Positions 22,491 to 29,238 of a stretch of DNA of 29,238 nucleotides are shown piece after piece. The notes beneath the pieces are model-generated. The model saw nothing but the letters and a program-made list of their open reading frames with translations. It ran no database searches and had not been told where the DNA came from. A program made the position numbers and the translations under genes. How positions within the stretch are numbered: the first letter of the stretch is position 1; every line of letters starts with the position of its first letter. This stretch comes from Pseudomonadota bacterium (GTDB taxonomy: Bacteria > Pseudomonadota > Gammaproteobacteria > Burkholderiales > Burkholderiaceae_B): positions 1 through 29,238 of the forward strand of contig JAEWFK010000129.1 of NCBI GenBank assembly GCA_023388835.1, in the 5' to 3' direction.

Positions 22491-24137
22491 TTAGAAGCCG
22501 CCCATGCCGCCCATGCCACCCATACCGCCCATGTCGGGCATGGCGGGCGCGGGCTTGTCCTCGACGATTTCGGCCACAGCGGCTTCGGTCGTCAGGAGCA
22601 GGCTGGCTACGGAAGCAGCGTTCTGCAGAGCCGTGCGGGTGACCTTGGTGGGATCCAGCACGCCTTGCTCGACCAGATCGCCGTACTCGCCCGTTGCAGC
22701 GTTGTAGCCGAAGTTGCCTTCGCCTTCTGCGACGCGGTTGACGACAACGCTGGGCTCGTCACCAGCGTTGGCGACGATGGTGCGCAGCGGGGCTTCGATG
22801 GCGCGCAGAATCAGCTTGATGCCGGCGTCCTGGTCGACGTTGTCGCCCTTGAGCTCGGCAACCGCCTTCTTGGCACGGATCAGGGCAACACCACCGCCCG
22901 GGACAATGCCTTCTTCCACAGCAGCGCGCGTAGCGTGCAGGGCGTCTTCGACGCGAGCCTTCTTTTCCTTCATTTCCACTTCGGTGGCTGCACCGACGCG
23001 GATGACGGCCACGCCGCCTGCCAGCTTGGCGACACGCTCTTGCAGCTTCTCGCGGTCGTAGTCGGAAGTGGCTTCTTCGATCTGGACGCGGATCTGCTTC
23101 ACACGCGCTTCGATGGACTTGCCGTCGCCGTTGCCGTCGATGATCGTGGTGGCTTCCTTGCCCACTTCGATGCGCTTGGCTTGGCCGAGCTGGTCGAGGG
23201 TCACGGTTTCCAGGGACATGCCGGTCTCTTCGGAGATCACGGTGCCGCCGGTCAGGATGGCGATGTCTTCCAGCATGGCCTTGCGGCGGTCGCCGAAGCC
23301 AGGTGCCTTGACGGCGGTGGTCTTGAGGATGCCGCGGATGTTGTTCACAACCAGGGTGGCCAGGGCTTCGCCTTCGACGTCTTCAGCCACGATCAGCAGA
23401 GGACGGCTGGACTTCGCAACCTGTTCGAGCACGGGCAGGAGATCGCGGATGTTGCTGATCTTCTTATCGTGGATCAGGATGAACGGATCTTCCAGGACGG
23501 AAACCTGCTTGTCCGGGTTGTTGATGAAGTAGGGCGACAGGTAGCCGCGGTCGAATTGCATGCCTTCGACGACGTCCAGCTCGTTGTCGAGCGACTTGCC
23601 GTCTTCGACCGTGATCACGCCTTCCTTACCGACCTTGTCCATGGCATTGGCGATGATTTCACCAATGGAGGAATCGCTGTTGGCGGAAATGGAACCGACC
23701 TGCGCGATTTCCTTGCTGGTGGTGCAAGGCTTGGAAAGCGACTTCAGTTCGTTCACGGCCACGCCGACGGCCTTGTCGATGCCGCGCTTCAGGTCCATGG
23801 GATTGATGCCGGCGGCGACGTACTTCAGACCTTCTTCAACGATGGCCTGGGCCAGCACGGTAGCGGTCGTGGTGCCGTCACCTGCGTTGTCGGACGTCTT
23901 GGAAGCCACTTCCTTGACCAGCTGCGCGCCGATGTTCTCGAACTTGTCCTTCAGTTCGATTTCCTTTGCGACGGACACGCCGTCCTTGGTCACCGTGGGG
24001 GCGCCAAAGGAACGGTCGAGCACGACGTTGCGGCCCTTGGGGCCCAAAGTGGTCTTGACGGCGTTGGCCAGGACGTTGACGCCACGCACAATGCGGGTGC
24101 GTGCGTCGTCAGCGAAAAGTACTTGCTTAGCAGCCAT
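22491..24137 (-). CDS. groEL: chaperonin GroEL (60 kDa)
   Basis: Subunit of 548 residues of the double-ring, ATP-driven folding chamber. It begins A-A-K-Q-V-L-F-A-D-D-A-R and ends in the Gly-Met repeat tail (G-G-M-G-G-M-G-G-M). The ATP-site motif G-D-G-T-T-T-A-T-V-L-A-Q is near residue 86, and A-A-V-E-E-G-I-V-P-G-G-G-V-A near 405 is the family signature. AAGGA lies eight bases before the ATG. It follows groES by 33 bases in one operon under the CIRCE operator. A 619-codon open frame on the opposite strand is a shadow of its codon use. Confidence 0.98.
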   Translation of the reverse strand: MAAKQVLFADDARTRIVRGVNVLANAVKTTLGPKGRNVVLDRSFGAPTVTKDGVSVAKEIELKDKFENIGAQLVKEVASKTSDNAGDGTTTATVLAQAIVEEGLKYVAAGINPMDLKRGIDKAVGVAVNELKSLSKPCTTSKEIAQVGSISANSDSSIGEIIANAMDKVGKEGVITVEDGKSLDNELDVVEGMQFDRGYLSPYFINNPDKQVSVLEDPFILIHDKKISNIRDLLPVLEQVAKSSRPLLIVAEDVEGEALATLVVNNIRGILKTTAVKAPGFGDRRKAMLEDIAILTGGTVISEETGMSLETVTLDQLGQAKRIEVGKEATTIIDGNGDGKSIEARVKQIRVQIEEATSDYDREKLQERVAKLAGGVAVIRVGAATEVEMKEKKARVEDALHATRAAVEEGIVPGGGVALIRAKKAVAELKGDNVDQDAGIKLILRAIEAPLRTIVANAGDEPSVVVNRVAEGEGNFGYNAATGEYGDLVEQGVLDPTKVTRTALQNAASVASLLLTTEAAVAEIVEDKPAPAMPDMGGMGGMGGMGGF

Positions 24138-24170
24138 TTCTTGTTTCCTTGAGATTCTTCGATGTCGGGG

Positions 24171-24458
24171 TTACTGGATCACGGCGAGGATTTCATCCTC
24201 GCGGATGACGAGCATTTCTTCGCCATCGACCTTGACAGTCTGGCCGGCGTACTTGCCGAACAGCACCTTGTCGCCGACCTTAACTTCCAGCGGAAGGACC
24301 TTGCCGTCCTCAGTGCGCTTGCCGGTGCCGACAGCCAGGATTTCACCTTGGTCGGGCTTCTCGGCCGCGCTTTCGGGGATGACGATGCCAGAGGCAGTGG
24401 TGCGCTCGTTGTCCAGGCGCTTGACGATCACGCGATCGTGCAAAGGACGCAGTGCCAT
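24171..24458 (-). CDS. groES: co-chaperonin GroES (10 kDa)
   Basis: Lid of the GroEL chamber, 95 residues. The N-terminus L-R-P-L-H-D-R-V-I-V-K-R is the family signature. The mobile loop (about residues 17-32) holds the hydrophobic G-I-V-I-P that docks on GroEL, and the C-terminus has D-E-I-L-A-V-I. GGAG lies seven bases before the ATG. It is the first gene of the groESL operon. Confidence 0.98.
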   Translation of the reverse strand: MALRPLHDRVIVKRLDNERTTASGIVIPESAAEKPDQGEILAVGTGKRTEDGKVLPLEVKVGDKVLFGKYAGQTVKVDGEEMLVIREDEILAVIQ

Positions 24459-24515
24459 GAAGGAACTCCTGTTGAGAAATCAGTTTGCTTGGATTCTTGG
24501 TTCCGAAGCGGTGTG

Positions 24516-24542
24516 TTAGCACTCACCCCGGTCGAGTGCTAA
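24516..24542. promoter_or_regulatory. CIRCE operator (HrcA site) of groESL
   Basis: TTAGCACTC, nine bases, GAGTGCTAA: a perfect match to the CIRCE consensus. It lies 58 bases upstream of groES and its edge overlaps the -10 box by one base. HrcA repression relieved by heat is the established mechanism; hrcA itself is not in the window. Confidence 0.96.
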
Positions 24543-24570
24543 TTATAAGGACGATGTTCGAATCTTCAAG
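24542..24570 (-). promoter_or_regulatory. groESL promoter
   Basis: On the minus strand a consensus -10 TATAAT (24547-24542) with TTGAAG at 24569-24564, 16 bases upstream. Reading CTTGAA at 24570-24565 instead gives 17 bases and matches the sigma-32 -35 element. The sigma-32 -10 (CCCCAT-type) is not evident, so vegetative sigma-70 with HrcA control is favoured. Confidence 0.75.
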
Positions 24571-24634
24571 GGGGTGGATGTTTTCGACTTTAACCGCGAC
24601 GAAAGAATGTTTCGGCTTGAAGAAGCACCGGCAC

Positions 24635-25543
24635 TCACTCCGTCAATACGCTCTTGAACAGATCGATGAACGCCTTGGTCCGTTGCGGGAGCAGACGCCG
24701 GCCGGGCGTGACGCACCAGACGGTGGTCGGCGGCAGCACCCATTCCGGCAGGATGCGCTGCAGCGCGCCTGCCGAGACCATCTCTTGCGAGAAGCGTTCC
24801 GACTGGCCGACGATGCCGACTCCCTGCGCCGCCAACTCCTGCTGCAAGCCAAGAGAATTGGCCGATAAGATATTCAAGGGTACGCCCTCCCAATGTTCGG
24901 TTCCTCGCGATAATTTCCACGACTGTTGCTCGCCGCCGCTGGTGACCAGGATCAGGCCAGTGTGCTCGTAGAGGTCTGCAGGAGCCTGCGGGGTGCCGAA
25001 GCGCTTAAGGTAATCGGGGCTGGCGTACAGGCCGTTATGCAGCATGGTGACTTGCCGGGCGACAAGCGTGCTGTCATCGGGAAGGTGGGTCGCGGCGCGC
25101 ACGGCAACATCGAATCGTTCGGCGACCAGATCGACGCGGCGCGAGGAAAGATCGAGTTCCAGCCGCACGCTGGGGTATTTGCGGGAGAACTCTGTCACCA
25201 CCTGAACCAGAGAGAGCTGATGGAACTCGGGCGGCAGCGACACGCGTAGCGTTCCATGAGGCGCGACCTGCCGGTGTAGGGCGAATGCGGCGGCGGCTTC
25301 AGTTTCATCCACGAGGCGCCGCGCATGTTCCAGGATGCTTTCCCCGAAGTCGGTCAGGACAAGTCGCCGTGTGCTGCGCTGCATCAAGCGCTCGCCCAGT
25401 TCGTTCTCAAGGTCCGACAGGCGCCGCGACAGGGTGGACTTGGGGAGGCCGGTCAGTTCCGACGCACGCGTGAAGCTGCCGGCGTCGATGATATGGGCGA
25501 AAAGGATCAGATCATTGGCGTAAAGGTTGATGGCCGACATCAT
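24635..25543 (-). CDS. LysR-family transcriptional regulator, divergent from cytochrome b561 gene
   Basis: Regulator of 302 residues, from the first of two adjacent ATG codons (25543; the other is 25540) with GGGAG upstream. The helix-turn-helix lies at about residues 18-45 (A-G-S-F-T-R-A-S-E-L-T-G-L-P-K-S-T-L-S-R), followed by the linker helix R-L-S-D-L-E-N-E-L-G. The effector domain runs from about 90 to 300; the P-K-S-T-L-S-R form of the recognition helix places it with the CrgA/AaeR-like branch. It is divergent from cybB-yceI-yceI with a 160-base gap full of palindromes, the usual layout of a LysR regulator and its target. It ends 92 bases before the groESL CIRCE/promoter. The effector is unknown. 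Confidence 0.92.
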   Translation of the reverse strand: MMSAINLYANDLILFAHIIDAGSFTRASELTGLPKSTLSRRLSDLENELGERLMQRSTRRLVLTDFGESILEHARRLVDETEAAAAFALHRQVAPHGTLRVSLPPEFHQLSLVQVVTEFSRKYPSVRLELDLSSRRVDLVAERFDVAVRAATHLPDDSTLVARQVTMLHNGLYASPDYLKRFGTPQAPADLYEHTGLILVTSGGEQQSWKLSRGTEHWEGVPLNILSANSLGLQQELAAQGVGIVGQSERFSQEMVSAGALQRILPEWVLPPTTVWCVTPGRRLLPQRTKAFIDLFKSVLTE

Positions 25544-25557
25544 CGCTTCTCCCGATG

Positions 25558-25573
25558 GTTCCAAATATGGAAC
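25558..25573. promoter_or_regulatory. inverted repeat in the LysR leader
   Basis: GTTCCA, AATA, TGGAAC: a perfect 6-bp inverted repeat ending 15 bases before the LysR start codon. It lies downstream of a possible minus-strand -10 (TACAAT, 25580-25575). It could be an autoregulatory site. Confidence 0.4.
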
Positions 25574-25606
25574 GATTGTAGTCAGAAATGTGGGTTTTTC
25601 TCCAAT

Positions 25607-25623
25607 TTTCTATTTAATAGAAT
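25607..25623. promoter_or_regulatory. A+T-rich palindrome in the LysR-cybB gap
   Basis: TTCTATT-T-AATAGAA (25608-25622) is a perfect 7-bp inverted repeat of the T-N11-A type bound by LysR proteins. It lies about midway between the two genes, where a LysR activator site is expected. Read as TTTCT-N7-AGAAT it also resembles half of the 14-22 kb operators. Confidence 0.5.
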
Positions 25624-25654
25624 ATCGGTATTGAACCAAAGGCAGTGGCCCGGG

Positions 25655-25675
25655 TCTCGTTCTCTGAACGAGAAC
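25655..25675. promoter_or_regulatory. inverted repeat just upstream of the cytochrome b561 gene
   Basis: TCTCGTTC, TCT, GAACGAGA (25655-25673) is a perfect 8-bp inverted repeat 30 bases before the cybB ATG. The same stretch contains GTTCT-N7-AGAAC (25659-25675), the spacing of the outer half-sites in the 14-22 kb operators. It may be a second regulator site or an RNA hairpin in the leader. Confidence 0.45.
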
Positions 25676-25703
25676 ACACCGCCTACCCTCGCGGACGTAA
25701 ACC

Positions 25704-26243
25704 ATGAATCAACGCTACACCCATACTGCGATACTTCTGCACTGGCTGGCGGCCTTCGGCTTGGCAGGCACCTTCGCGCTGGGCTTCTATATGGAAGGGC
25801 TGCCTTTTTCGCCGAACAAGTTGAAGCTGATCGCCTGGCACAAGTGGGCCGGCATGACCTTGTTGGTACTGGCAGCCGTCCGCCTGGCTTGGCGGATGAC
25901 GCACCCCGTGCCGAACCTGCCGCTCGATATGGGCCGCCTGTCCCGCATAGCTGCTCACGCCGGCCACTGGCTACTGTACCTGTTGATGATCATCATTCCC
26001 GTGAGCGGCTGGTTGGCAAGCTCGGCGCACGGCGTACCGGTGGTCTGGTTCGGCGTCTGGCAACTGCCCGACCTGGTGGGAAAGAACCAGGGATTGGCCG
26101 AAACGCTGCAAGCCGCACACATGATTCTGAATTACAGCCTCCTCGCGCTTGTCGTCGGCCATGTGGGGGCTGCGTTACAGCATCACTTCATCAAGAAAGA
26201 CACGGTGCTGATGCGTATGCTGCCTTTCGTAGGAAGGCAGTGA
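25704..26243 (+). CDS. cybB: cytochrome b561 family protein
   Basis: Four-helix inner-membrane diheme cytochrome of 179 residues. Hydrophobic segments lie at about 10-30, 45-65, 85-107 and 138-160. Candidate heme-ligand His residues are in L-L-H-W-L (13), W-H-K-W (46) and V-V-G-H-V-G (about 153), with another near A-A-H-M (140). Its neighbours are two yceI genes; the E. coli pair yceJ-yceI has the same composition, so electron transfer in the membrane linked to a YceI lipid-binding protein is likely. The Shine-Dalgarno is weak (GGA). The gene is divergent from a LysR regulator. Confidence 0.93.
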   Translation: MNQRYTHTAILLHWLAAFGLAGTFALGFYMEGLPFSPNKLKLIAWHKWAGMTLLVLAAVRLAWRMTHPVPNLPLDMGRLSRIAAHAGHWLLYLLMIIIPVSGWLASSAHGVPVVWFGVWQLPDLVGKNQGLAETLQAAHMILNYSLLALVVGHVGAALQHHFIKKDTVLMRMLPFVGRQ

Positions 26244-26283
26244 GCACGGCCCGAATAAACATCGAACAACCAACGGAGAATCC

Positions 26284-26856
26284 ATGAAACCTTCTTTACT
26301 GCGTCCCTGGGCACTGGTAGCCGCCCTGAGTCTGAGCGCCCTGGGCAACGCCGGGGCCGCCGAATACACATCCTTGGACACCGGGGCCAGCACTCTCACT
26401 TTCAGCTATAGCCAGATGAGCGTGAGAATGGACGGCAGCTTCGGGGAGCTGCGTTCGAGTGAATTCAGTTTCGACCCCGCGAATCCCGAAGCGGCAAAGG
26501 TCGTGCTCGAGGTTGTCCTGGCCAGCATCGACGCGGGCTACGCCGAAGCCAATACCGAACTGGAAAAAGATGAATGGCTCGCGCTTGCCGCCCATCCCGT
26601 GGCCCGTTTCACCTCGAGCAAGGTCCAGGCCCTGGGCGAGGGCCGCTACCAGGTGACCGGCGACCTCTCGATCAAGGGCGTTACCAAAGAAGTGACCGCG
26701 CCCTTCACCTTCAAGGAAGACGGGGATGCCGGCGTCTTTGAAGGCAGCTTGACCTTCCAGCGCGCCGACTTCGGCGTAGGCGAAGGGCAATGGAAAGACG
26801 ACAGCATCGTCGCCAACGACATCCAGATCACCTTCCGTGTCGTCGCAAATCCCTAA
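26284..26856 (+). CDS. YceI-family periplasmic protein (first of two)
   Basis: Predicted periplasmic lipocalin-like protein of 190 residues. The signal peptide covers about residues 1-25, ending A-G-A. GGAG lies five bases before the ATG. The YceI domain has F-S-Y-S-Q-M near 40, the L-D-x pattern of V-V-L-E-V-V-L near 80, and the signature G-D-L-S-I-K-G-V-T-K-E-V near 127. In the family, the barrel binds polyisoprenoid lipids such as ubiquinone precursors. It follows cybB by 40 bases. It differs strongly from the second copy outside the signature, so this is an old duplication or two separate subfamilies. Confidence 0.92.
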   Translation: MKPSLLRPWALVAALSLSALGNAGAAEYTSLDTGASTLTFSYSQMSVRMDGSFGELRSSEFSFDPANPEAAKVVLEVVLASIDAGYAEANTELEKDEWLALAAHPVARFTSSKVQALGEGRYQVTGDLSIKGVTKEVTAPFTFKEDGDAGVFEGSLTFQRADFGVGEGQWKDDSIVANDIQITFRVVANP

Positions 26857-26897
26857 TCCGAACCACTCTTTTCCAACTTTACTTATCTAGGACTTAC

Positions 26898-27467
26898 ATG
26901 AAAAAGACGCTTATCGCCGCCGCCTTCGCCACTTTCTTCGCGGGACAGGCACTGGCCGCTCCCCAGACCTACGTGGTCGATTCCAGCCATACCTTCCCGC
27001 GCTTCTCGTACAACCACATGGGCTTGTCCAAACAGATCCTGCGCTTTGACAAGACGACCGGCACTGTCGTGCTGGACAAGGATGCCAAGGAAGCGAAGGT
27101 GGACGTCACTATCGACATGACTACCGTCAGCACGGGTTTCGAGACTTTCGACGATCACATCCAGGGCGAGGATTTCTTGGACACCGCCAAGTTTCCGACC
27201 GCGACATTCAAGTCCACCAAGGTCGTCTTCGATGGCGACAAGCCCGCCAGCATTGAGGGCGACCTGACGATCAAAGGCGTGACCAAACCCGTTACGCTGA
27301 CCGTCACTTCCTTCTTCAACGGCCCGCACCCCATGATGAAGAAAGATGCGATCGGCGCCAATGCCACCGCGGTGATTTCGCGCACCGAGTTCAATGCCGG
27401 CAAGTTTGCCCCAGGCGTGAGCGATGAAGTCGCGCTGGACATTGCCCTGGAAGCGATCGTTCAGTAA
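26898..27467 (+). CDS. YceI-family periplasmic protein (second of two)
   Basis: Protein of 189 residues, closer to the classical YceI form. The signal peptide covers residues 1-20 (ending A-L-A), then Y-V-V-D-S-S-H-T-F. N-H-M-G-L-S-K near 47, the segment D-H-I-Q-G-E-D-F-L-D near 93 and G-D-L-T-I-K-G-V-T-K-P-V near 127 are family hallmarks. The start is the ATG at 26898 with AGGA five bases upstream; the frame extends 36 codons further but overlaps the previous gene. It lies 41 bases after the first yceI, probably in the same transcript. Confidence 0.94.
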   Translation: MKKTLIAAAFATFFAGQALAAPQTYVVDSSHTFPRFSYNHMGLSKQILRFDKTTGTVVLDKDAKEAKVDVTIDMTTVSTGFETFDDHIQGEDFLDTAKFPTATFKSTKVVFDGDKPASIEGDLTIKGVTKPVTLTVTSFFNGPHPMMKKDAIGANATAVISRTEFNAGKFAPGVSDEVALDIALEAIVQ

Positions 27468-27473
27468 TGAGGC

Positions 27474-27500
27474 GGGCGGTGCGGCCGCCCAGTGGCGCCG
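27474..27500 (+). terminator. possible terminator after the yceI pair
   Basis: GGGCGG, five-base loop, CCGCCC (27474-27490) begins six bases after the yceI stop. It overlaps the start of a second weaker repeat, CAGTG...CACTG. A short CTTTA follows. No proper T run is present, so this is tentative. Confidence 0.35.
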
Positions 27501-27570
27501 CACTGCTTTACGCGCGGCATGGCGCATGCCGGGGCGGGGGTGGAACGCATCGACAAAAGAGGACTGCGAC

Positions 27571-28572
27571 ATGGGACTCCTGATTGACGGGAAATGGCAT
27601 GATCAGTGGTATGACACCGACTCCACGGGGGGCCGGTTCGTCCGTAGCGACGCACAATTTCGCAACTGGATCACGGCCGACGGCAGCGCAGGCCCCTCCG
27701 GTACAGACGGGTTCAAGGCCGAACCCGGCCGCTATCATTTGTATGTATCGCTCGCATGCCCGTGGGCCAGCCGCGCCATGATCCTGCGGGCCTTGAAAGG
27801 CTTGGAAGACATGATCAGCGTGTCCGTGGTCAATCCCTACATGGGCAGGCACGGCTGGACCTTCGAGCCTGGGCCGCGCGTCGTCGGCGACCCGGTTGTG
27901 CAGGCGGAATACCTGTACCAAGTCTATCTGAGCGCCCAGCGGGACTACAGTGGACGGGTGACCGTTCCTGTGCTGTGGGATCTCGAGCGCGGCGTGATCG
28001 TCAACAACGAGTCTGCCGAAATCATCCGCATACTCAATTCCGCATTCGATGGCGTGGGGGCGAAACCAGGCGACTATGCCCCCGTGGCCCTCTTGCCCGA
28101 CATCGATGCAATGAATGCGCGTGTCTACGACGCCGTCAACAATGGGGTGTATAAGGCGGGCTTCGCTACCGAGCAGGACGTGTACGAAGAGGAAGTCGCC
28201 AAGCTCTTCGCCTGCCTGGACGAACTCGACGCATTGCTGGGGAAACAGCGCTATCTGGTGGGCGAACAAGTCACAGAAGCCGACTGGCGGCTGTTTACCA
28301 CGCTGATTCGCTTCGATTCGGTGTACCACGGGCACTTCAAATGCAATTTGCGACGCCTGATCGATTACGACAACCTCTGGAGCTATACAAGAGAGCTCTA
28401 TCAATGGCCCGGCGTGGCGGCGACGGTTGACTTCGATCACATCAAGCAGCATTACTATCGCAGTCATCACAGCATCAATCCCAACGGAATCGTGCCGGCT
28501 GGGCCCGTACTTGACCTTAGCCGACCGCCTGGCCGTAAGCCGGCGCCGGCGGGCGCAAACGCTCGTTCCTGA
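27571..28572 (+). CDS. S-glutathionyl-hydroquinone reductase (Xi-class glutathione transferase)
   Basis: Glutathione-dependent reductase of 333 residues, YqjG/PcpF type. The start is the ATG at 27571 with GAGGA seven bases upstream. The N-terminal family motif G-G-R-F-V-R-S-D-A-Q-F-R-N-W-I lies near residue 20, and the catalytic Cys in A-C-P-W-A near 63. The thioredoxin-like domain is followed by a helical C-terminal domain with N-N-E-S-A-E-I-I-R near 149 and Y-D-A-V-N-N-G-V-Y near 185. In this class the Cys removes glutathione from glutathionylated hydroquinones. A role in cleaning up quinone adducts fits the neighbouring electron-transfer and YceI genes, but the pairing may be accidental. 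Confidence 0.92.
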   Translation: MGLLIDGKWHDQWYDTDSTGGRFVRSDAQFRNWITADGSAGPSGTDGFKAEPGRYHLYVSLACPWASRAMILRALKGLEDMISVSVVNPYMGRHGWTFEPGPRVVGDPVVQAEYLYQVYLSAQRDYSGRVTVPVLWDLERGVIVNNESAEIIRILNSAFDGVGAKPGDYAPVALLPDIDAMNARVYDAVNNGVYKAGFATEQDVYEEEVAKLFACLDELDALLGKQRYLVGEQVTEADWRLFTTLIRFDSVYHGHFKCNLRRLIDYDNLWSYTRELYQWPGVAATVDFDHIKQHYYRSHHSINPNGIVPAGPVLDLSRPPGRKPAPAGANARS

Positions 28573-28573
28573 T

Positions 28574-28607
28574 CCAGTGCGCTGCTCTCACACTGGGGCG
28601 CGCGCCC
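28574..28607. terminator. possible hairpins after the hydroquinone reductase gene
   Basis: CCAGTG (28574-28579) pairs with CACTGG (28591-28596) over an 11-base loop directly after the stop. GGGCGCGCGCCC (28596-28607) is a perfect palindrome next to it. Neither has a T run. Confidence 0.3.
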
Positions 28608-28650
28608 GCGCGGTCAGTCGTCAGGACAGAATATTAGGTGGGCCATGCAT

Positions 28651-28687
28651 GAAGTAAAATGGATTGTTGTCACATTTCCATTACTTC
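28651..28687. promoter_or_regulatory. long imperfect inverted repeat before the MetR-like gene
   Basis: GAAGT + AATGGA (28651-28663, with two extra A bases between them) pairs with TCCATTACTTC (28677-28687) over a 13-base spacer, ending 10 bases before the ATG. It could be a regulator dyad for autoregulation or an RNA hairpin over the ribosome-binding region. The E. coli MetR consensus TGAA-N5-TTCA is not present as such. Confidence 0.45.
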
Positions 28688-28697
28688 TGTTCATATC

Positions 28698-29238
28698 ATG
28701 GCTGTGCTCGAACGTACCCACCTCGAAATCTTGCGCGAAGTCGAGCGCCGCGGGACGCTGACTGCCGCTGCCCAGTCCTTGCACCTCACGCAGTCTGCGC
28801 TCAGCCATACCATCGCCAAACTGGAACGTCTGTTCGGCGTGGAAGTCTGGGTACGTGAAGGCCGGTCCCTGCGCCTGACGCAGGCGGGGGAATATCTGCT
28901 CGCATTGGCCGAACGCATGCTGCCGCAGTTTGAAGCGGCCGAAGCGTTCTTGGGTCAGTACGCTGTGGGGGAGCGCGGCACGCTGCGCATCGGCATGGAG
29001 TGCCATCCTTGCTATCAGTGGCTGCTCAAGGTGGTGTCCCGCTACTTGCAAAGCTGGCCCGACGTGGACGTAGACGTGAAGCAGAGGTTTCGCTTCGGCG
29101 GCATGGGGGCTCTGTTCAACTACGAGATCGATCTTGTCGTCACGCCCGATCCTCTGCATATGCCTGGCGTAAGTTATCTGCCGGTGTTTGACTACGAGCA
29201 GGTGCTGGTCGTGGGCGCCGCTCATCCCTTCGCCGGAC
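28698..29238 (+). CDS. LysR-family regulator, MetR-like (3' end cut by window)
   Basis: Frame open from the ATG at 28698 to the right edge, 180 residues seen. The helix-turn-helix lies at about 18-40 (R-R-G-T-L-T-A-A-A-Q-S-L-H-L-T-Q-S-A-L-S-H). In the effector domain, L-R-I-G-M-E-C-H-P-C-Y-Q-W-L near 97, I-D-L-V-V-T-P-D near 146 and P-V-F-D-Y-E-Q-V-L-V near 163 follow E. coli MetR (E-C-H-S-C-I-Q-W-L, L-D-L-V-M-T-S-D, P-M-F-D-Y-E) as I recall that sequence. MetR activates methionine-synthesis genes with homocysteine as co-effector. Target genes would lie to the right, outside the window, or be encoded divergently elsewhere. No clear Shine-Dalgarno precedes the ATG. Confidence 0.88.
   Translation, partial: MAVLERTHLEILREVERRGTLTAAAQSLHLTQSALSHTIAKLERLFGVEVWVREGRSLRLTQAGEYLLALAERMLPQFEAAEAFLGQYAVGERGTLRIGMECHPCYQWLLKVVSRYLQSWPDVDVDVKQRFRFGGMGALFNYEIDLVVTPDPLHMPGVSYLPVFDYEQVLVVGAAHPFAG

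Noticed and set aside
22293..24152. 619-codon open frame on the plus strand opposite groEL
   Set aside because: Antisense to a perfect GroEL; its residues follow from groEL codon bias and it has no recognisable domain.
1..29238. tRNA, rRNA, CRISPR arrays, insertion sequences, att sites or phage genes
   Set aside because: None could be recognised by reading either strand; the accessory block at 11-22 kb has no visible integrase, terminal repeats or flanking tRNA.

Overview
The window looks like a chromosomal segment of a G+C-rich betaproteobacterium, most likely Alcaligenaceae (Bordetella/Achromobacter/Pusillimonas-like). This rests on family knowledge: an orphan Bug/TctC periplasmic protein, a RibB fused to a dead GTP-cyclohydrolase-II-like domain, the run ribB-ribH-nusB-thiL-pgpA-pncC-pyrF, and several IclR and LysR regulators. 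No tRNA, rRNA, CRISPR array, IS element or integrase is visible, and no gene-free stretch exceeds 300 bases.

Layout. 1-1421 (minus) is the start of a CYTH-CHAD phosphate-polymer protein that runs off the left edge. 1474-5835 (minus) is an IclR regulator followed by a complete phosphonate/phosphite-type ABC importer (phnD-phnC-phnE-phnE) with no phosphonate-degrading enzyme nearby. 5944-10159 (plus) is a tight housekeeping run for riboflavin (ribB, ribH), antitermination (nusB), thiamine (thiL), phospholipid (pgpA) and NMN salvage (pncC). It meets pyrF (minus) at a short hairpin.

11055-22287 is an accessory catabolic block between the core genes pyrF and groESL. It has three transcription units. 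The first is aldehyde dehydrogenase - beta-hydroxyacid dehydrogenase - IclR regulator (minus). The second is a single Bug-type binding protein (plus). The third is an eight-gene minus-strand operon: SCP2-like protein, alpha/beta hydrolase, branched-chain-amino-acid-type ABC importer (binding protein, livHMGF) and a metallo-beta-lactamase-fold lactonase-like enzyme. All three promoters have a TTGAC(A/C) -35 box. Just downstream of or overlapping each -10 box lies the same composite palindrome, RTTCT-N6/7-AGAAY-N4-RTTCT, with a fourth half-site N7 further on in two of them. I infer one regulon, most simply run by the IclR protein at 11055-11756. It would handle import, hydrolysis and stepwise oxidation of an unidentified, probably carboxylated, compound. 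This is the most novel part of the window.

22340-24570 (minus) is groES-groEL with a perfect CIRCE operator, a good promoter and a strong terminator. 24635-25543 is a LysR regulator divergent from a cytochrome b561 gene and two tandem yceI genes; the intergenic region is full of palindromes. A glutathionyl-hydroquinone reductase (27571-28572) and the start of a MetR-like LysR regulator (28698 to the right edge) close the window.
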